DNA of 64,000 bases from assembly GCA_016802295.1 (NCBI GenBank), contig JAESIW010000180.1:1429619-1493618 (forward strand), in the 5' to 3' direction. Below the pieces are notes generated by a model. The model was not told the DNA's origin. It did not search any database and saw nothing but the letters and a program-made list of their open reading frames with translations. This document shows positions 39,006-49,882 of the stretch, piece by piece. Positions within the stretch are counted from its first letter, which is position 1. Every line of letters begins with the position of its first letter. The position numbers and the translations under genes are program-made. Source of the DNA: Brachionus rotundiformis. Its lineage: Eukaryota; Rotifera; Eurotatoria; Ploima; Brachionidae.

Positions 39006-39217
39006 TCTAGAATTTTTTCATTTATTGATTGTTTTTACAATATTTACTGCTAGACAATTGAAATTAATTTAAATTTACAAAATTAAATATTTTTTTTGTA
39101 TTAATTGAAAAATCCAGTTCAAAAATAGAAAAAATTAAAAAAATTTATTGCAAAGCTATTCAAAATAATCAACTAGTCCGAGTTAATTTTTTCAAAGTTT
39201 TTAAAAATTAAGCCATT

Positions 39218-39405
39218 TTAGTAGTAACGGTAGTAGAACATAACTCAATTTATCCGCTCATGTTCTTTTGTAACCAATCTATTCAAACCATCTTTGAAAA
39301 AATTCAAATTTTTCACATCCAAAACAGTCTTCGGAATTTTATTCCATGTACTTGATATCTTGTTTAAGAAAAAATTGTGCCGTCTTATTCTTATGTTACT
39401 AAAAT
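39218..39405 (-). mobile_element. Short 5'-truncated LINE 3' end
   Basis: On the minus strand it encodes a remnant of the ORF2 C-terminus (FFLNKISSTWNKIPKTV and NFFKDGLNRL), equivalent to the NRVVNDWNRLPKNVV region of the intact LINE at the right edge. It ends with a perfect 6-bp stem GAACAT/ATGTTC (39236-39265) and an imperfect TAC trinucleotide tail on the minus strand (39219-39235). Confidence 0.7.
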
Positions 39406-41826
39406 ATTGAATAATAACTCTAAAATTTAAAAAATACTTAATTTTTTAACTAAAATAGATTTATATTCAATCAACTACCGAATGTATTGTAGATGTACAT
39501 AATTTAATTATTTTATAAACTGTATTTGATGTTCGAATGATAAAAATTATAACTGTTTACTTAAAATTATTAAAATTGTTATAAAGATTGTTGCATATTA
39601 TTATATTATACAACTATCATTGATTGATTAATTATTTCGATATTTTAAAATACTGAAAATAGGTGTATTATATTGTTTTTGAGTTTAGATAATCTCTTTA
39701 GTTTAGAAATGTAATTTCTAATTTTTTTTAAAGAATAGGTCCCTTGATAAAAAGCTTTGCACATTGTTTCACTCAAGAATGTTCAATTTTAAAGGTAGCA
39801 GGACTACTAATTAGAAAATTGATGCATTTTACTTACGGTCAAATTTACCGTACTATGGGAAACAAAATTTATTCAAAAAATAATTATTGTGCAGTAGATC
39901 AAATAAAAATTTTCATATCAAATATATACACTAATTAATATTTAAACTAATAAATAACGCAGCTATAAAAATAGGTTAATAAATTTAATTTTTTAAGCTA
40001 AATTAAATAAAAAGTAGGGATATTTGATTAATGTGCATATAAAATTTTAAAAAATCCAATAACGCTTAATAAATCTCTAATAGTTTGTTACATTTACCAA
40101 TAGTATTTTCATTTTTACCTATTATATAATACATTTTAAATAAAGAATTTAAATTTATAGGAAATATTTTAATACTGACTTGTTCACTTAAGAATAAGTT
40201 CACTCATAAAACAAAAATTCATAGGGTTATAAATAAAAATTAATTTTTAAAAAGCTAGTTTAAAAAAGAAAACTCAAATTGATCGATTTCAATGAGGATA
40301 TTACTGAAAAATATTTGCCTCTCAAATCTTAGTTTATTTTGGTGTTAATTTATAATTAGCTGGATTTGTTTTTAATCTAAACAAATCTTTGGTTTGATTG
40401 TCATTTTACCACAAAAGAGCCAAATTTAAGATATTAATATCACAACGTTTATGCTAAATTTAAAAAGATTAGTCATTAAATTGTTAAGTAAATTATTTAT
40501 TCATTCGCGGATGCCTAATTTCATTTTAACTCCAAGTTAACAATTCGATTTTTGGTTTTTTTATGTGTAAGAAAATATTAAATTATATTTACCGGGCTTT
40601 GTAAGCAATTAGAAAATAACCCATTAAGTAAATTGAAAATTTGTTTTTCAAGAATACCTTGAAGAAATTTAGGCACTGATAAGTTTTGAATAAATTTGAA
40701 TGATTTTTTCTAGGAAAATAAATTAAACAGGAAAAATTTTAATTATATTTTTGTTGATAAAATTTTTCAAAAATAAACCTGATTAGAAATTATAAAGTTT
40801 TTTTACTAATTAATAATTTTTTTTAAAGAACAGCGTTAATTATTTTTTCATGGAAGTCTTTTACTAATCAGATGAAAAAAGCTAAGATTCTTTATTAAGA
40901 ATTTTGAATTAAATTTATATAGGTAAAGTGGTCTCTTTGATAGACTAAACAATGCATCGAACAAAAACTTAAAAAAATCTAGTTTCTGAGTACCAATCTA
41001 TTGAAAACATAAAAAATAAAGCTTGTCTTCAGCGTTTTCAAAGCAAATTTTAATTTTAAAATAAGACTTTTTTTCGGTATTTTAGGCTATTTGCTTGATT
41101 AAATGAAAATATTATATTTTTATATTATATATTGCAAAAATGAAATTTAAATCAACTGTTTTATTTTAAAATATTTAAACGATATGTTACTTAATATTTT
41201 CAAAAAATTTTATATTAAAATTCTTGACATGAAAGCTAATTAAAATAAGTAATGTAGAAATAAATGAAGAAAACTATTTTTTATGTATGTCAATTCTGTT
41301 TAAGACTAAGTTTCTAAATAAAAATTATTTTTTATTAGCTAAGAAGCAGAATAATTTTTCTCTTTTACAAATAATTTATTAAATTTCGTAATATGAATTT
41401 AATTAAGATTTAATTCTAATATTGATTAACACAATTACGACAAAATTTCAAATGACCTAAATTAGGTACCTCTCTGATCTTTAAAATAAAATTTAATTTT
41501 GAATAATTTAAGTAATAAAATTGATTTGTTTCCATGGATTCATAAAATAAGGTTTAAAATCGACACATAAGCAAAAAAATCAGAAGCTTTTTTCTCATTG
41601 CTTTTAAGATATAATTGTGTCATCTTGAATTAAAATTTTAATCATTATGTATTTTTTTAATTTTTAGCTAATAAAGGTTTTTTGTAATACAATTTGTTTC
41701 ACTGCCACCGATATTTTTAAATTATATTCATAATTTTTTTATGAAAATTTCAAATTTTCAAGCTGAACTGGGCCAAGACTTATCGATCAAAAAGTTTATG
41801 TTATGTTACGACAACCAAGTATTTAA
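39406..41826. other. AT-rich region without recognisable gene
   Basis: Upstream flank of the second fucosyltransferase. Small open frames only, for example 39744-39938, with no recognisable similarity. Confidence 0.4.
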
Positions 41827-43113
41827 ATGAAATTATTTAATCGTAAAAATAAAAATTTTTTAATTTTTCTCTTGTTCCTTGTTGGTTTTTTCTATTTATT
41901 TTTAAACTTTGATCAATCGTCAAATGTAATTAGTCCCATAAGCCAGAATAGTATATTAGATGTAAATAAAAAGATAGCTAACGAGTTCGATAGGAAAAAA
42001 AATGAAATGGAAAAATCAGAACTGGATAATGAAGTGAAACGATTTTATGCAATAGATGGAAGTGGCATGGGATCAGTCAACAAAGAAGTAATAAAATGCT
42101 CCAAAAAGGTAGAGTTGGAAATTATTGGAATGAAAAGAGATTACCACAAAGCAGACTTTTCATATTTTTTAAACTCAGTTCCTTCACGGGAAAACATAAA
42201 AGCATTTAGTAAGGACAATAAGCCTCATTACTTCATGGTATTTGCTATGGAGTCTGAGCCACACTCAGGCGGTGGCGAAACATGGATAAATGCTGACTTT
42301 AAGATGTGGTATAATTTGGAATCGTCTTTTCCAGAGCCAGCTACGTACTTTGACTTAAAGTTGTACTTGCCTGACCTTTTGGCTAAGCCAAAAGTTGAAT
42401 TTGAAAACAAGGAAAAAAATCCTCTGGTCTGGATACTATCAAACTGTGCAGCTTTCAATGGCAGAGAAAATTTTGTTTCCAAATTGATGAAAAAGATAAG
42501 CATAGACTCTTATGGTTATTGCTTGAGAAATAAAGATTCTCATACCAGTGTAAGAATGCAGGGTAATATTGAATTATACTCAAAGTATAAATTTGTGATA
42601 GCCATAGAAAATTCCAACTGCGAAGATTACGTGACCGAAAAGCTGGTGCACGCAGTCGCCAGCGGTTCTATTCCAATTGTTGCCGGCAAAGACAACAAGC
42701 CAAATTATTCAAAATTTTTGCCTAAAAATTCATTCATCAATATTTATGATTATAAATCAATAGATGATTTGGTTAGTCATTTGAAAAAAATTGAGTCAGA
42801 CAAAAATGAATACGAAAAGTATATTTGGTTTAAGCGAAATCATAATTTAACCAAAGAAAGCTTGGATAAATTATCACTGGAAGAGATAGTAACCAAAATG
42901 AAAAATGTAATTAGCTATGATGATAATAGGGAGTTTTTCGATGGACTTGTGTCTAAGGAAAAATCTGAAAATAAATTATGTAAAATTGCCAAATATTTAA
43001 ATAGCAAGTCACCTGAATTAATTCAAAAAGAGATAAACGAAAAACGTGCTGCTAGGCCAAATACACAAGAAGCATGTCTACCTCATGGTAATTTGGGAAA
43101 AGATTTAAACTAA
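41827..43113 (+). CDS. Alpha-1,3-fucosyltransferase-type (GT10) enzyme, single exon
   Basis: Paralogue of the gene at 35066, also a predicted Golgi type II membrane fucosyltransferase. The 428 residues lie in one exon; the intron of the first gene is absent at the corresponding position (ESE/PHSGGGE, about residue 144). Residues 10-28 form the signal anchor and about 30-70 a charged stem. Key blocks are HYFMVFAMESEPHSGGGETW (134-153), WYNLESSFPEPATYF (161-175), WILSNCAAFNGRE (202-214) and the GT10 signature YKFVIAIENSNCEDYVTEKL at 254-273. The catalytic domain length fits the family. Codons for residues about 254-340 are nearly identical in DNA to the first gene. The C-terminal third holds two cysteines (C386, C424 approximately). 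AATAAA at 43173-43178. Confidence 0.93.
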   Translation: MKLFNRKNKNFLIFLLFLVGFFYLFLNFDQSSNVISPISQNSILDVNKKIANEFDRKKNEMEKSELDNEVKRFYAIDGSGMGSVNKEVIKCSKKVELEIIGMKRDYHKADFSYFLNSVPSRENIKAFSKDNKPHYFMVFAMESEPHSGGGETWINADFKMWYNLESSFPEPATYFDLKLYLPDLLAKPKVEFENKEKNPLVWILSNCAAFNGRENFVSKLMKKISIDSYGYCLRNKDSHTSVRMQGNIELYSKYKFVIAIENSNCEDYVTEKLVHAVASGSIPIVAGKDNKPNYSKFLPKNSFINIYDYKSIDDLVSHLKKIESDKNEYEKYIWFKRNHNLTKESLDKLSLEEIVTKMKNVISYDDNREFFDGLVSKEKSENKLCKIAKYLNSKSPELIQKEINEKRAARPNTQEACLPHGNLGKDLN

Positions 43114-43172
43114 ACATTCCTTCGATGACTTATTGCAAAGTTTGAGTCCGAGTGCTTTTTTTAATTTAAAGT

Positions 43173-43178
43173 AATAAA
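43173..43178 (+). terminator. Polyadenylation signal AATAAA of second fucosyltransferase
   Basis: AATAAA 60 nt after the stop codon at 43113. Confidence 0.45.
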
Positions 43179-43960
43179 ATATTTTATTGTTAAGTTATTT
43201 AAATTTTATGTTTTGTCATATTGATTTTAACATTTTTTTAATGTAAGATGAGTTTTTAATGAATTTTCAATGACTAACATCTAAAAAAATAAATACATTC
43301 AAATCGTTCTTTTATATAGAAATGCAAAAATTATATTTTTATTATTTTACAATGAACAGATATTAAATTGACAAAAAAATTTAATTAAAATCTGTTAAAA
43401 ATTTGGCATAAATAAAATTTAGTTTTACTTAGTTTAAATCAAAGTAGCATTATAAGATTTAATCTATTCAAAATACTAATTATCTTTCAATTTTATTATA
43501 TCTAGATCACAAAAATGTTTATTTTTTGCCAATTTTTTAATTATAATTTTTTTTTTCATTTTTCACAGCTAATTTATCTATTATAATAAATTTTAATGTA
43601 AGCTTTTCTAAAATTGCGCGTAATATAATCTATACCCATAAATTTATTAAAAATGACCATAAATATAATAAAGTTTCCATAAATTTATTAAAAATAGAAT
43701 AAACTTAACAGTTATTTATCAAATTGAATAAAAAAGTAATAGAAAATAGAAAATTATCCTAAATTGATTAAAACAACCTTAATTTGAATAAAAATAACAT
43801 TAATTGGTTCATTAGAATTAAAAAACTCATTAGATTTACACTTTTAAGATAAATTAATTGACACTTGTTGACACTTATTAATATTGTTAGCAAATTAATT
43901 TGTACAAATATATAAATAATAATAAATTTGTAATCATGACTTTTATTCTATTTCTTAAAA

Positions 43961-44360
43961 ATGTCTGAAGAACCAAAAACTCAATCATCTGAAAACTTCT
44001 TAGAAAATTGGAAGTTGAGTACTTGTACTTGCCCTTTTTGGCTCAAGCACTACAAGTGTAACCACGTTATTTCATGTGCATTTAGACTTCAGATGTTAGA
44101 CTTCAGCTCGATTGGTTTGGATTTACCAATACATAATTATAAAAAAAGAGGCCCTCCTTCTAAAACTGTAAAGAGCCTAGAAGTTCAAGCTTCTGAACTA
44201 ATTAAATCACCTGAAGAAAATGCTATTTCGATGATGACTTAACATCTCTAGATGATACTTCCAAGCGACCAAGATTTGATGACAGTGTTAGTAAATTATG
44301 TGATACTTGCGGCAAGCCTTTACAAAAAAAGTTGTATTATTATTGCGCAATAAACAAATG
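43961..44360 (+). pseudogene. SWIM zinc-finger remnant of a transposase
   Basis: A 93-codon frame (43961-44242) contains CTCPFWLKHYKCNHV at about 38-52, a SWIM motif (CxC...CxH) of the kind found at the C-terminus of MULE/Mutator-type transposases, followed by a KKRGPPSKT basic stretch. After a frameshift near 44230 the sequence continues DDLTSLDDTSKRPRF and a CDTCGKPLQKKLYYYC zinc-ribbon-like stretch to about 44350. The catalytic domain upstream is missing, so this is best read as a broken C-terminal fragment. A host SWIM protein is less likely given the frameshift. Confidence 0.65.
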
Positions 44361-44640
44361 TAAACAAAAAAAAAATGAGTTTATTATTTTTCTGATGAAT
44401 CTGATTTATCTTTAATGAATTTGATATTTTTTTAATAAATTCGTTACTTATTTCTTTAATTTGATAATAAAATAATAAATTTGTTGTATTTTCTTTTCTT
44501 TTATTATAATTTAATAAATTTATGGTTAGAAGTGGCCCTAAAATTGTACTCAAAAAATTTAATCATCCTGATAAAACTTTGAATAATATATCTTGGTTTA
44601 TGTCTGGTTAATTTTTATTTGAACAAATATATAATTAAGG

Positions 44641-44690
44641 AGAAAACTCCAGGGTTCGTAAGAATGGTGCAAGTCTTCGTTCAAACCCTT
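44641..44690. repeat. Short dispersed repeat (copy 2)
   Basis: Inverted copy of the 50-bp repeat at 8350-8399 (43 of 50 positions match). It starts near CAGGGTTCGTAAGAATGG at about 44650, which looks like a hAT-type terminal sequence, but no opposite terminus was found nearby. Confidence 0.55.
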
Positions 44691-44819
44691 AAGTTTGAAA
44701 AAAATAATTTTTTAGGGTTTAACAAAAATAGATTTTTATATTTTTTAAATAAATAAAAATATTAAAAAAGTAGAATTATATAAAAACGATGTAAAAGATT
44801 TAGCTTCCTGATTATGGTA

Positions 44820-45079
44820 CCGTAATGCCTTGCCCCCTAATGCGGCATTTATTTTCAGAATTCTGGATTTTAATGCTGCATTTAAAAAATAATAAAAATT
44901 AAAATTAATAATAAAAATTTTTTATTATTTTTTACATATTTAATGCTGCATTTATACCAAAATTTTGACATTAACTGCAGCATTTTTAGCGTATCTGGAA
45001 AAAAAAGTGGGTTAAATGCAGCATTAAAATCCAGAATTCTGGCTTAAAGTGCAATGCATTAGGAGGCAAGGCATTACGG
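44820..45079. mobile_element. 260-bp MITE flanked by TA (Tc1/mariner-like)
   Basis: Inverted termini begin CCGTAATGCCTTGCC on both sides and are followed by a longer imperfect inverted arm that includes CAGAATTCTGGATTTTAATG. Both ends are bordered by TA (44818-44819 and 45080-45081), the target-site signature of Tc1/mariner elements. The motif TGCTGCATTTA or its complement recurs at least four times inside. There is no coding capacity, so it is non-autonomous. Confidence 0.88.
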
Positions 45080-45081
45080 TA

Positions 45082-46962
45082 TATGTTTGGTAAAGAAACA
45101 AAAAATATTACTGAATGAAAAAAGTAAGTTATAAAATAATTTCAAATCTTAAAATTCAATTTATTTGTTTAAAGAGAATATTAACCAGAAATATAAGTAA
45201 GGAGGCTTTGAATCAATCTTTTACTAAAATTGTTAATAATTAATTGATTCTTTAAGACTTGAAATAATAAAAAGAGGATTAATAAAAGTTAAAAGATTTG
45301 TTTTATCAGTTATTAATATTTTTGGTTTGATTTTAACAAAATTTCTAGCAAAATTTTACTGTAAATAACCAAATTATTGACATTTTTATTTTAGTTGGCC
45401 TTTAAATTCTGGGAAAAATAGTTGAAAATAATGAAAATATAAAATGATTAAATTTTTATGCAGTTAAACAAATAATAACATAATTTGTAAATCTTAAATT
45501 TAATTTTTCTTTAACTTTTATTTTAATGCCTTTGATTAATTTTTAACTCTAGAAAAAAACAGAATATATCGATAAGATATAGTAATTTTATCAGATATTA
45601 AATTTTTGTTTTAACTTTATGTTTAAATTTAAAAAATATATAACTGAAATTTCTAAAAAATATAATAATAGCGAAAGTTTTTCTAATCATCTAAAGTTTT
45701 TTTATAAATTTGAATATTCTCAAATCTTGATTAAATTTATCAAAAATTGTCTTGTTTTATGAATTAAATTTAAAAATATTGACTCAAATCAGCTTTTGTT
45801 ACTCTCACATTTTTCGATAAAGCTGAATCAGATTTCGATTTTTAATCACTAAAAAAAAATACACACACTTTGCTATCTTAATTAATTAAAATTTTAATTA
45901 AAAGGATTTTTGGGATTTACACCAAATCAAGAAAATTTAATTAGAAATAGTCTTTGATAAATTAGGTGGTTACGCACAAAAAATATTTTATCATACCTTA
46001 ACCATTTTATTTAAGTTTTAAAATTTTTTCGGAAAAATACTCTCATTAATTTTTTCTTTTTCTAATTTGACTTTGATTAAGTTATGAGAATTTTTTCTTT
46101 GTGAATTTTAGTTTACTTATTCACATATTTTATACACACAGTTTAGATTTATTCATTGTTTTTAAAGACGATTTCTTATTTGACCATAATTAATACCATT
46201 TGGGAATATCAAATACATATGTAAGTTATCTTTAACAAAAGTATTTTTAAAAAACATTTTTTTGAGAAAAAAGTTTTTATTATTTATCAGATAAGTAAAT
46301 TTTATGCTTTTGTCTGAGATATGGCTGATATAATATTATCAGCATATTCTTAATATACTGAATCAAAATATGTATCTGTGGTAAGAGACAAGAAAAAAGT
46401 TTGCTTTGACAGACATTCAAATGAGATATTTAATTATTCTTAAACGAAAGAATTAACTATAAAATACAAGAATTAAACATAAATTATTATTCAACATTTG
46501 AATAGAATAGATTTTTCAACAATCTGGAACTATTAAAACTGATTTGAATTTTTATTCTTTTAAATTTAATTTAAAAAACGAGACAATTTTCTCATGATTT
46601 TTTTCTTAATTTTTATTATCTGTACCTCTATTCAAAAACAATGATAAAAAAATATTTGTTAAAATTTTAAATTAAAAAATTTTCATCAGTGATTTTTTTT
46701 TGATTAATTACGAATTACGGATTGAAATTATTATTTTCAATTAATTTTCATATAATTCAAATTACTAATTAAAATTATCTCAATTTCTTATTTATTTTCA
46801 TATTTCATAAATTAGATATATTTATTTGTGAAAAAAATTGAACAATCAAAACAAATAGAAAGAGATCAAAATTTATTTATAAAATCTATTAAATGAAATA
46901 TAAACCTTAAGTGACGATTATACTTCAGAAACAAAAAATTATCTGTTTTTACATATTTAAAT
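45082..46962. other. AT-rich region without recognisable gene
   Basis: Downstream flank of the minus-strand MTG gene. An AATAAA on the minus strand (46877-46872) lies about 86 nt after the MTG stop and is a likely polyadenylation signal. Nothing else recognised. Confidence 0.45.
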
Positions 46963-49882
46963 TCATTCTTTCGTGTCTCTGTTTTCATTTTGGATTTTAC
47001 AATTTTTATCTCCATTTTTCGATTCCTCTTCATCATTACTTTTTGTATTATTTATATTATTTTCTTGCTTTTCCACAGCACTATCCGTTGGCAATATACC
47101 ATTTGTGACCTCATTTTCTTTTTCATCTGATTTTTCAGTTTTAACATTTTCCAAATCAAGTTGTATATAATGTTTGACTTCAAAATGTTTGTTTTTACAA
47201 AAATGTGAGCAAAATTTAGCTTGGCTACACTTTGAACAAGTTTCAATGCCTCGGCGTCCACAGTTCCAACATTTCTTCAAATTTACCAAAGGTAATTAAT
47301 TATTTATTAATTAACAACAATTAAATTTTTACTTCAAATGCATTTTCATCCTGGTTAGACTCCTTTAGCAGTCCTTCGCTCTTTTCTTTTTCCTGACCCA
47401 ATTGATCAGTTCGGCGTTGGTCATTTTTTGAATTAATTACATCATCTTTAAGCATATTTTATATGCTAGCCAAAATTTTGGGAAAATTTACTTGATTTTT
47501 TTTGGACTTCATTGGCACATATTTGCTCATTGTTTGGTTCGGCCATTCGCTTCAGTTCACTTTCATAGAATTCTTTTTGCTTTTTCAACTTTTGTGCTTT
47601 TGAATGGACTGTATCAAGAACTTTTTGAGTCTTTTCGACCATATCAAATATCGAGTTAAGCATCTATTAAGCAAAAAATTAATAAAAATTTAATTTGAAT
47701 CGAATTATTATATTCACTTACACAATCAATATTTTTAAAATCGATGTCTACTGTGTCCACACTTAAAGCTTCATTAAAATCTTGTTCAAACTCTTTCATA
47801 TCTAAAGAAAAAATATTTCCTTTTAGAGAAAAAATAATATTAATTTATAAAAAAAATGTTCAAATGTTTTTATTAGTGAACAGAAAAATAAATTCATTAC
47901 AATTAGTGAAATTTTTATCCTTTCCTCTCAAGAAATGGTCATCTTGTTTTGGCACATTTTTTCCATTCATCTGATTCGGAATTACTAAGCCTGATTGATT
48001 GTTAATATTAATTGTAGGATTGATATGCAGTTGACCAAAATGGGAACTGTGTGCATTGAATGGCGAGCTTGCGGGTCCATTAGAATGGTGAAACGGGCTT
48101 TCACGATTTTGATATATAGAGTTTGGCACCGGATAGAAATTTTTCGGAGACGACGAATTAGGAATGTGTGAGTTGATAAAATTTGGCATATGATTTACAA
48201 ATGGTTGTTTTGGAATATTTGGAACTGGATAATGGACACCTAGATGAGGTTGGATGGGAATTTGAGGAATTTGCTGGTGTGGTGGCGAGGGTCTCGGCCT
48301 GATGGGCGGTGGAGCTGGTAGCCCATGATTTTGTACCTGTCCAGACAAGTGAGAATTGGATGAAGAAATATACAAAAGTGGCATGCTTTGGTTATTAAGT
48401 TTTTTATTAGGCTGTGGAACAAGTGTTTCATTATCTGGGGTTTTTCTTTTCAATTTATTGTTCATGGATTCGGCTGCTGGGTAATGAGTTGGGCTTGGAT
48501 TATTCTGAGGTGGATTTTCTTAAGGAAAAAATGATAAATTAATTTTTTTCTTAAAAAAGTTGTACTGAACTAATTACTAAGTTTATCTAGGACTTTTTTA
48601 AAAGAGATCGACTTAGTAATTAGCTAAACAAATTGTAGATTTATCTTACCATTGAACAAAAAATTTTCTACAGTTTGATTTAAAAAATCCGATGTATTCA
48701 TTTTAGATAATCGAGTAAAATTTAATAATTCATACTGTAACAAAGGTAGATTAGCCCTTAGGAACGGAATTACAAAAGGTCTTAGTGGAAAGTTAGTCGC
48801 CTCTTGTAATTTGGTATGAAATTCTTCGATTGAGATTACTGAATTCTTAAAAAAAATAAATTAAAATATTTTATTATTTAATAAAAATATTATAAGCTTT
48901 TAGACAAAGATAAGATATTCAAATATAAAATAAAATTAAATTCTTAAATTGATTTTATAAAATGCTCTTTTATTTAATAAGAAAATATTTTCTTAATTGA
49001 ATTAAGGATTTAAACCGGATTGTCAACATAAAAAATTCTATCTAATGTTAAATTAACTTACAACTAAATTTAAAACTAGACCGCGGACCCTTTCACCAGT
49101 TTCTGGCGAAATGTCGACGGCAAATTGTTGCAGAGTTGTCAAAAATCGTTTCAGTTTGCTCAATTGCTTGGCGCCAAAGCTTCCTGGCGGAGATGGTATG
49201 TGCGGCATATTTGCGTGCAACGGAGGTGGCATTTTCATTTGAGTTTCGTTCGAGTTTTTTCCAAATAGATGATAGGGTGAATGAGTTCTGTAAAAGTTAT
49301 CTCTAGGCTTCAGGTCTGATGTGCTTGCTTTTATTGTGTTTTTATCTTTGGCTTTCGGGTCGACTTTTTCGTAAAGTGCTTGTGATTTAAGATTTAAATG
49401 TTGCTGGAAAATGTAATGACCTAGGTTAAGATAAAAGAAAATGTCATTTAAATTCTTAATATTTAAATTTAAATTAAGCCATTAAAATTGAAATCAAACA
49501 AATAAATCTAAAACAATAGCTTGATGATTTAATGTAGCATAGCAATTAAAAAATAAACATTTAAGTAAAAAGCTTTAAAAATTTATTTACACATATTTTT
49601 ATCATTTAAAGTATCTAAAAATTTTTTTGATTGATGGCTACTATTTAGAAAATTAGCACCATTTGGCACTTTTGTATGAATGTCATCACTGGGCTTTTTG
49701 ACATTCGGCATGTCTATTTTTTTATCATTTATATTTTTATGATGTACAGAATTAGATCCAGAATGGCAAATTCTATTAGACGCTAATTCGCCTGATTCTA
49801 AATGAGAAACCCTTAATGACTTGTGATTCAAGGAATTCCCACTATAGAATTTACTTAATTCATTAAGACTATTGCCAAGCAT
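46963..49882 (-). CDS. nvy: MTG/ETO family transcriptional corepressor (nervy, RUNX1T1-like)
   Basis: Nuclear corepressor scaffold that links DNA-binding factors to histone deacetylases. Modelled exons (minus): 49882-49591, 49420-49062, 48845-48650, 48518-47901, 47801-47722, 47663-47492, 47445-47333, 47274-46963; total 2142 nt (713 aa), phases consistent. The NHR1/TAFH domain spans about 181-275 (KQLSKLKRFLTTLQQF, then EEFHTKLQEATNFPLRPFVI), split by a phase-0 intron. A Pro/Asn-rich linker fills about 283-488. NHR2 follows at about 516-550 (MLNSIFDMVEKTQKVLD). I see no clear NHR3. The C-terminal MYND-like NHR4 (CWNCGRRGIETCSKCSQAKF at about 612-631) keeps six cysteines, but the expected final His and Cys are shifted or replaced (VKHYIQL). 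An acidic, Lys/Glu-rich tail of about 65 residues follows. Exon borders in the first intron rest on phase only. Confidence 0.9.

Noticed and set aside
46911..47170. Plus-strand frames rich in Phe, Leu and Ser resembling membrane proteins
   Set aside because: They are the complement of the Lys/Glu-rich tail of the MTG protein.
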